IMG/VR virus record: IMGVR_UViG_3300037891_000764
Coordinates: 1 to 20,806 of that record
Direction: 5' to 3' (one strand)
Source: a virus
DNA: 20,806 nt
Shown: positions 1-9,100 of the stretch, in pieces
Numbering within the stretch: position 1 is the stretch's first letter
Layout of the letters: every line of letters starts with the position of its first letter
The notes under the pieces: generated by a model
Database searches by the model: none
Told to the model about the DNA's origin: nothing
What the model saw: only the letters and a program-made list of their open reading frames with translations
Position numbers and translations under genes: made by a program

Positions 1-87
1 GTTTAGTAGCACTTCTTGGGAATCAGCGTCTCTAATTACAACGTGACCTTCAACTCCTAGATGTGATTTATCGTTTAATGTTTTCAT
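1..87 (-). CDS. Partial small phage protein, N-terminus only
   Basis: The first 29 codons of a minus-strand gene that leaves the window at base 1. The ATG at 85-87 is preceded by an AGGAATAGG purine-rich ribosome site and, just upstream, by a late-promoter box, so this is a genuine start. The visible residues begin MKTLNDKSHLG and contain VEGHVVIRDADSQEVLL, a hydrophilic beta-strand-like stretch. From memory, small proteins with a similar opening (an EGH(V/I)-I-D-x-D segment) sit near the tail genes of marine T4-type phages, but no function can be assigned from 29 residues. It follows the giant baseplate gene by 43 bases and probably starts a new late transcript. Confidence 0.7.
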   Translation of the reverse strand, partial: MKTLNDKSHLGVEGHVVIRDADSQEVLLN

Positions 88-104
88 ATCCTATTCCTTA
101 TACA

Positions 105-128
105 CTATTTATGATATTCATAAAATAG
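105..128. repeat. Inverted repeat overlapping late promoter
   Basis: CTATTTATGA (105-114) and TCATAAAATAG (118-128) are inverted copies separated by three bases, with one unpaired base in the right arm. In the minus-strand transcript of the giant gene this would fold into a roughly 10-bp AU-rich hairpin three bases after the stop codon at 131-133. No U-tract follows, so a classical intrinsic terminator is not supported. It may protect the 3' end, be a processing site, or be incidental in AT-rich DNA. Confidence 0.45.
106..113 (-). promoter_or_regulatory. Putative T4-type late promoter
   Basis: Read on the minus strand the box is CATAAATA followed by GTGT, one mismatch from the T4 late -10 element TATAAATA that gp55-loaded polymerase recognises. 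It lies 18 bases upstream of the ATG at 87, leaving room for a short leader with the AGGAATAGG ribosome site. The same [C/G]ATAAATAGT box occurs before the other two minus-strand gene runs. It is also one arm of an inverted repeat (105-128). Confidence 0.65.
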
Positions 129-130
129 TA

Positions 131-3100
131 TTATAACTCTATACCCTTACCAAAATCTTGCAACTCTTGTGCAGTATTTGATACTGGTGTACTCAATAAT
201 GAACTGCCTAGTTGGTTATAACTAACAGTATCATTGTCAAATGTAAGTTGATAGTTTGATATTTGAACTACAGCATCACCAGAACTTGCTGATACTATAA
301 ATGTCTGTGCCACTGCTCTTTTTACTATTTTTAGTGTAGTAGCTCCTATTTTAACATATTCAATTATCTCTCCACCAACATATACAAATCCTATAGCATC
401 AAATGCGGTTGTACTTACTACTTCTAAATCAGTACTATCTTCATCTATTGCAGAAGCTAGTGTAGATTTTTTAGCATCAAGTAAGGCATATGCTTTCACA
501 TTGCCTGCCGCATTTTGTATATGCGTAAACGTTCTTGAAGTGTTTGCGTATGTGTTACCTGTCGCATTTGTTTGAACATTAATACGTAACAATTCAAGTG
601 GGTCTATGTTTACAAAACTATTTCTTTTCTCGCCAGCATTAACATTAAAGTTATATGGTGACAAGAAGTTGATAGCTTCAATAGTATCTGCTGGAGTATT
701 AGTAAAGTCTCCACCTGTTACTATGTCTGTACTATCTGCACCAACGTATGTAGTTCCATTAAATGTTGGTGTAAAATCTTGTGTGTTCAGTGTAATTACG
801 TGTTTATATGTATCCGATACAGTTAAAGAAGTTTCATCAATAACTTTATAATTAGTTTTGATTGTACTTACTTTTGTATGGAAAGGTTTGATGTCGTGTA
901 TATAACCTAACGCATTAACTAAATTATCTTTTTTATATGTTCTTGAAGTAGTATCAATTTGACTTTCAACTTCAACTTTAACATATGTTGTTTTTCTAAT
1001 CCAATTTGTTTGTGCAAAAGAACTCAATGTGTAATCAATTACACTAAAGAACAACTTGTTCATTTTTAATTTATGATATTGTACAAATATATCTTTTCTT
1101 AATGCTTCAATGATAGTTTGCCAGAACTCAGATACGTTAGCACGGTCCCAACCTACAGAATCAAATGGAACATTATCATACCCACTTGATGGACATAATA
1201 AGTCTACATCAAATTGAACTGTACTATTTTTCTTGTTTACTAAAATCCATGTAGCAGTATCTTCATTATAAAAGTAGATTTCACTTCTGTCAAGTTTTAA
1301 ATCTGCATCATATATTGGTAGCTGAACTACTCTGTGTAAAGTTTTATCTATCGCAGTTTCAAGTTTATCACTTGATGTTACTGTGGTTGTATAATTTAAA
1401 TTGCCTAAGTATGTTTCTAATGTGTAGTCCATCCATTTCCATAAGTATCTTGGAAAGTTATTTGCTACTAATGTTTTATTCCAACTATCTCTATATTCAT
1501 CATATAGATTAACATTTTTTAATAAATCATTAATTGTTATAATTGCGTTACGTCTAGCAGTAACTAAATTGTTAAACCAAGTTTGTCCAACATCTAAATC
1601 ATCTCCATACTTGTTAAATCTGTGTAATGTTGTAAATGGAATCTTAGCATTATCTTTATCCCAAGCTGAAAGATTATATTTCATACCAGCTACATAATAT
1701 TCTGGAATAGCGTCTAAGTCTTTTGTTATTAGTGTCCATTCGTTATGAGATTTAAATTTATCTCCTGCCTTATTAATTTGTAGTACTGTACTTGTATCTT
1801 CTACATAGTAACTTACGTTATCAATAATAAATGTATTATCATCTAATACTGCAAACCAACTTATTCCATTTGCTGATGGGTTTTCAATAATGTTTCCAGC
1901 GTCAAGAGCTGATATAGTTCTTGTTCCATGTATAGTAGTTTTCTTTTTAACCCAAAAGAAATATACAGTATTATAGTTACCTGTACTAGCATTATATTCT
2001 TGTTCAAGTGTGTAGTAATAGTTTGTCTCTTTAGCTACTTCGTTATATATAATATATGCTTCGCCGGTAGCAGGAACACCAAACATTTCTTTTTGTTCTA
2101 AGACAGCTTCTGCATAATCATCCGGTGCTACTGTAGACTTAACCCATTCCCAAATTACAATTTCGCTACCTGGAAATAATTGACCCCACATATCTTTTCT
2201 GTATCGAGTAGTACCTTGATCATAATCGTAGTAACGAACTTCACTTGTATCCCACCATCTAGTACCTACTTGTTCATTGCTCCAAGCATTGTCGTCATCA
2301 GTGAAACGATCTGTATCTGATGTTGTGTTATAAATTGCATTATCATTTACACTAATATAATCTAAATTCTGTTCAGCTATACCAGGTATAACTTTTCTCA
2401 TTGGATCAAATGCTTCTAACTGTACTTTTGTTTGGTTTGATTTATGATTGTATATAATAATACTATCAATATCTGTGTTAGTAGGTCTTGCTATTGTTTG
2501 TCTTACTACAGCTAATCCATCACCTGTAGTTGTTGATACATATGTTCCGTTTTGTGTACCATTGTTACTTGAAACAGTTAAAGTTCCTGTTGGTAAGTTC
2601 CAATGCGTTTTTGTTAGTGCTGAATCTCTTTGTGTGTTATTTGCAAATCTTGTAGTTACCAATGGCATGACTGAAACTGCATTACCGCACTCTTTAATAA
2701 ATTCGTCTATATAAAAAATTCTACCTGCACTAGGTCCACTTCCTAATTTTGTAACTTTATGTATACCATCTATATTAGGAGTAGTAGTTGTATTCAATAA
2801 CATAACAAAGTCTCCAACTTGTAATCCATGATCAGTATTTGTTGTTACTTCTGCATCATTACCATCGCTTGTTGCAGTACCTGCACAAATTCCACAATCA
2901 GTTCCATCTGTACTTTTAGAGTATAGTGGAACATTATTTTGTATTACTTGTAGTACATTGTACCCAAAGAATTTTGTATTAATGCCAGCGACTGAAGCTA
3001 TTTCAAAATTACTATCATCAGTAACTAGTATATTAAATGTTGCTGAATCTAAACTTGGATCAACTGGTACGCCTCCAAATTGATTTATATCAAACGTATT

Positions 3101-6100
3101 TTGAATTGTTCCTGATACTGCATTTAATGTTCCTGTATTAATACCTGCTATTGAATTAAAAGTAGTATCACCAAGTAATAAAGAACTTGCTGTTGACGAT
3201 ATTTTAATTCTGCTTCCTGGGTCTGCTATAATTGTTACATCTGTATTACTTGCAGATGTTAACGCATTTTGAATTTGAGTAATAGCTGAATTCATTGTAG
3301 TATCAATTGTTTCTGTAACTGTTGTAGCAGTATATGCTGTACTTAAACCTAATATAGTTTGTGCAGAACCGGTTACTGATAATTGAATATTTGTACTTGT
3401 TAATTTTAATCTATCTAAATTAGCTGATGCAACTACATTAGATAAGTTTGTTGTATTATTAATCTGTGTAATTATTTCTGATAAATTCAACGGAGTTGAT
3501 TGTTGTCCAACTTCTGTAGGAGGTGAAACAACAGAGCCACCTGCAAGTAATCCTAAACCTGTATTAGTAGTACCTGATGCTAATGTTAATGTTGCACTAG
3601 GATCTGTTGTATTGAATATAATTTGAAGGAATCCAGAGTTAGCAACTAATCCTGATGTTACTCCAGTAATTCCTGCATTATTAATTTGAGCTACTATCTG
3701 TGCAGTATTCATATTGTCTGGTACGTGTGTTAACGTTATTACTACTTGGTCATTTAGTGTTGGTGTTGATGTAAGCGTTAGCACTTGTCCACTAACTGTC
3801 CAATTAGAAGTTACTACACCCGCGACTGTTACACTAGCAACACTATAAGTAGTATTTGACAATGCCTGTGATATTGTATATACTGTTTGAATAATAGGTT
3901 GGTGAGTTACAGTTATGTCAACTGTCTCACCACCTACCATTGCTGGGCTGTTAATTTTAACAACCTGTCCTGCCACGGTATAGCTTGTAGTTGGTGTACT
4001 GTCTACTTCCACTTTTAGAACACTCCAAGTACTTGGACTTAACTGGGCCGAAACTGTAAAATCTGTTTGTGATGCTATTGCAGTATTTGTTTCTGTAGCA
4101 TCTGCTGGTGCTTGATTTGTTGCTGACTTTGTTTCTACAACGTCTGCTGGTGTTGTATCAAAATCAACTACAGAACCATTAATTGTAATTTGTTTACCTG
4201 TTACATCTGAAATTCCTGGGTTAGCAATATCACCAGTTATTACTGCATCACCAGTAACTATTGTAACGTTTTCTGTTTTAGAAAATCCAATACTTATACC
4301 ATCAATAATTAATGACTCACTTGGTAAGAATGTTGGACTTACAGTAGTACCTACTGCTTCTATATTTTGGTATACTGTTGCAGTATCATTAAATGTAACT
4401 GTAGTACCTGCTATATTTGCAACTGTTCCACTAGGAAATACTGGATTAGTTACTGTACCTATTTCTGTTATATTAGGTGCTACTTCAGTAAGTCCAGTAA
4501 AGTTAACACTACATTTCCATAACTGTCCTTCATGTCTTACTAGGTCATCTTTTTTATAACTTGTAATTGAATTCCATGTAGGTATTGTTGCGTATGGCTG
4601 TTTAGAATCAAAAACATATTTCATTTTTGTTAAATTTGATATATGATATTTTGTTTCTGTAGTTAATGTCTCTCCACCAGTTAATATATCTGATGTAGAG
4701 TCATCATAACTTAATGTTTCAAATGTTAATGCTGTGTCGTTTATAATTTTAGTTTTGCTAACACTATCTATATCAATTGATAATGGTAAGTTTATGATAT
4801 CACTTGATACTAGTTCCATTTCAAATGGGTCTTGTAAATCATCATTACCAAGTGTTGACTGTCTAAACATATATTGGTCAAAAACTGATAGGCTTGTTTT
4901 CCCACCATCAAGTAATGTTGATCTTCCAAATCTTTCAACAGCACCTTTAGTACCTTGTTGTTTAATACTACCTTGATGAAATTTTGTAATAGTATTTTTG
5001 TTTAAGCCTAATCCATTTAACCAATCTTTATTAATATTGCCAATAGTCAAATCTTTTGATTTAGAGATAGACTTATTAAATTCGTCCACATCTGTTCTGT
5101 AAATATCATCAATTGCTTGTACTGCACTATCAAAGTTTTCAACAATATGATCCCCAAACACTAGATAGCCTGGTGCTTTCTTTTCACCGTTCCATTCTTG
5201 TGTACGTTGACCTCTTACTAATAGTCTTTGTTGTCTTTTATTTTTTACATCATTGTATATGTTAACACCCAAAGCTGTTGTATTTTCAAATATTAATGAG
5301 TGTTCAAAATTTGTACTAGCAGTAGTAATGCTTCCAATAAATTTTTGATTCTTAGTTTCAACTGATACTATACCATCTTTTCTTGATATACTTAAATCTG
5401 TTTGTTGAATCTTATTACTATACATATCAAGTATGCTATTGTTGTTATAACTTAATTCGTTGTAAGGATAAACATATCCTGATCCTGAAGTGTAAGTAAG
5501 TCTTCTTCCTATTTGTAATATATAAGTATCTTTATCTTCAGCAGTATTTGTCCAATTCACAAAGTCAGCCGCATTGCTATCGCCTGCATATTGTAATGCA
5601 TATCCTTTAGTTTCTAAATACTTCCAGTACCCTCTAATAAAATTATATACATCTTGTATTTTAGAAACCTTACTACCAAACTCTAATATGCTAGGTGTGC
5701 TTACAAACTTATTATATCTTCTTACAGTAGAGCCTGCAATGGTTTGTAAATCAAAATCAGTTCCATTGCCTAAATTAGGTTCAAAGAATTTAAATTCTCT
5801 TTTATTATCAGCTACACCAGATACTGTATATGCATCTGGAGTTTTTGTAATTAGTAATATAGATGCGTTAACAAAGTTATTAGCAGTACCTTCGTACATT
5901 GAAATATTATAATCATTGTCACCAAGTTCAAAGTCACCGTAGTAACTAGTTTCGCCAAATATATCTAGCAAATGTTTACTACTATATCCTTCAAGTTTTT
6001 GTAATAATTTTGTTGTTAAATTTTTATATAATTCTTTGAAGTTTTTATTTAACTGTCTTCTTAGATTGTAATTATGCTGAGCTTGTGATATTCCATTAGC

Positions 6101-9100
6101 CACATACGATATTTCTTTTAATTCTAATTCGTAATTAATTGTTACGCCACTCATACTAGCACTATATGAAAGTATAGGCTCACCAGTAAAGTGTGTTCCT
6201 CTACCTACCATACTTGTTGCAGTAATTTTGCCACCTGTAGATTTAAATCTTGCAGTACCTAAAATACTATCATACCCATCTAGTAAATAAAATTCGTTTG
6301 TGTCTACTAAACCCGAACTACTTAATACGTTAATACTATTAATAGTTTTATAAGTTTCTCCTGGCATAGTAAAACAAGAACTATTTAAATATCTTTTAGT
6401 ATATGATGTATAGTAATCTCTTACCTTGCCTGGTTGAAAATAATCTGACCATGCTCTGGCAGGATTTAATTTTAACATAGTGTTAACAGTCATTGCTTGA
6501 CCTAATGCAGACTGACGCCATTCTATTTCTATAGGACCCCAATCACCAAACACAAATTCTTGTGCGGCATCTGACGCTGTAGGACTACCCAGTACGGTAT
6601 CTGAATTTACCAAAGCACCACTTGTATCTACAGGACAGTTATTAGTAAAGTCCCAATAACGTCTTGCATATTTTATATTTTGTTTTGTATCTGGTGATGC
6701 TAGTGGTTGTACAATACCTTTTGATAATGCATTAAGCAACGCAGTTCTTTTTGTAGCATCTGTCCAGCTGAAATAAGTATCCCACCAAGTAGGTTTGAAC
6801 GCATAGCCCAACATATGCCACGGTGTTAAGTGTGGCGTAGCTGTGCCAAATACCGTCATATAAGCACCTTTATAGTGTCCTGGTAGTTTGTTAGTACCAA
6901 ACTTATTACCTATGTTTAATGAGCTATAATTCCAAGTAAATGGATCTGTCTGATCATAATAGTTTTCAATATTTAAACTTGTTTTTTGATTTTTAATAGC
7001 CCAGTCTTTATAAAACTTTTCTAAATAATTATCAACATCTGCTAACTTATACCAAGTAGATATATGTTGACTTGGCATATAATCTGTAGCAGATTTATAT
7101 TTGTCTTGAATAGAATAATTGTCTCTGTACATTAAATCTTGTACAATTAATCCTGCATAAATTCTTTTTTCTAAATCAAACAATGCCGCATTTACTGGGT
7201 CAAAATTAGCTCCAGTTGCATCTGTGATCTGTCCAGTAAGTGTATAAGTAGCACCGTCGTGTGTGTATAATATTGAACCAACTACTTGTGGTTGCATACC
7301 ATAAGCTAGTCCAAGTTTAACCATACTAGGTGGAATAAAGCATTCACGGTCCATTTGATTATATACTACCTTAAGTATAGGATTAGTGCTAACATTATCA
7401 AGTGCCGCGTATGTAAGTTTTAAATATATAGTATCACCAATAAAGTCGTAGTCTGTGTCTTTTAATAATATTCTTTCTACTTGCTTATTGCTTCCATTGT
7501 TCTCAGTTAGATATACATATACGTGATCTCTAATATTTTGATCACCATGTATATTAAATTTTGTTTTAAATTCTTTTACAGTAGTATCTGTTATAGTAAA
7601 TGCTTCCAAGTCATATGTATTATGATATACCATGTTAGAATCAATATAAAGTTTTGTATCTTTTTTATTTCTAATAATTTCTTCAATAGCCGATTCAGTT
7701 AAAAGTTTTATACTAGAGTTGTTTGATCCAACAGCATATAATCTTTTAGCTTGTGCTAAGAATCTTTTTCTAAATGCATACCATTCGTTTGCTTGTTCAT
7801 TTAAGGTTGCAGTTATGTTTAAATCTTTATCTGAATAATTTACATCATGCATTATACTAATATCTGGATGTATAAACATTGTACCTCCATAGTATGGAGT
7901 GTGAACAATACTAGAATAATTATTGTCACCAAACATAGTACCTGAGTATCCTGGGTTAACTGTAAGTTTGTCTAACCAGTGGTCTGTTGTCTCACTCATA
8001 GTAAATTCATATATACGTTTGTTGTTAGCATTGTGTTCTAATGTTTCTGGGAAACTAATATTTGTTGTTGGATTACTTGTATCATTGTTTACCCAAGCAA
8101 AGTCAACCAAGTCACCAATTGCAAAAGCACTTTCGTCAACAACTGTAGTAGTAGCATTTATAGTCACTAAAGAATCTGAAACTACTCTACCGTTAATACT
8201 AATATTATAAAATAAGTTATCCCAATTATTTGAAATTGACATAGATGCTATTTCAATGTTATCTGCAATTATAGTAAAGTTATCGCCGTTACTATTTGCT
8301 CCATTAACTATTGTAATTTGCGAACCACTTCTAGTTATGGTTACATCTGGTACAGGATTAGATCCTGGATTTTCAATATCAACCTGACCTGCCTTAAATG
8401 TAATAGTTTGTCCTGTTAAATTGTTTAGTGTAAATGTTTGTCCTACTCCAACTAGATGTCTAGTCTTTTTAACTGACTCATTATATGTTCCATCATTATT
8501 ACATTTGGCTAATATAGTTAAACTACCTTTAACAATTATATTATATTCTTCTTCTGGTCTCCAATTATTTTTACCAACTGGTATAGTTAATGGTGTGTCA
8601 GCTATTGTAATTTCATACTGTTTAGTTTCTTTAGCACCTGTTAATGTTCCTGATGGTTTATAAAATGTTTCTAAGTTTCCTAAATTTTTAATATGATTAT
8701 AACCTGCTAGTGGTTTTGTATAGCTTATATTCTGTACTGTATCATAATATGATTGTTTGTAATTTTTAGTTAGTAAGAAATTTTCAAATTCATACTCTGC
8801 ACCCTTTGGTGTATCTTTATAACTTAATACATGATTAATTTCAGGATCAACAAATGTTCCAGTACCAACTTTATATCCAAAAATCTTTTCACCAGTAAAT
8901 CCTGTAGAATCTATATCTTCTAAAGGAATACCTTCACAGTTATAAAATCTATATAATGGGTACTGATTAATTTTTGTTTTTTGTTGACCTAATGTGATTG
9001 TACTATTTGTATAATAAACATCTGCATTATTCCAATCTGTGTAATTAGAAGATGATACAGATTGAACTTGCATCACATCATTGTTTGCTAATGTTTTTAC

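Noticed and set aside
3115-4500. Repeat block considered as a CRISPR or DNA-level repeat array
   Set aside because: The similarity is at protein level only; the DNA units are diverged and lie in an intact reading frame without spacers.
606-8663. Several plus-strand open frames of 65-112 codons within the giant gene (for example 606-851, 5574-5912, 7923-8210)
   Set aside because: They are antisense to a continuous coding frame, are rich in Leu/Ser/Val as expected for complements of Asn/Asp/Thr codons, and have no promoters.
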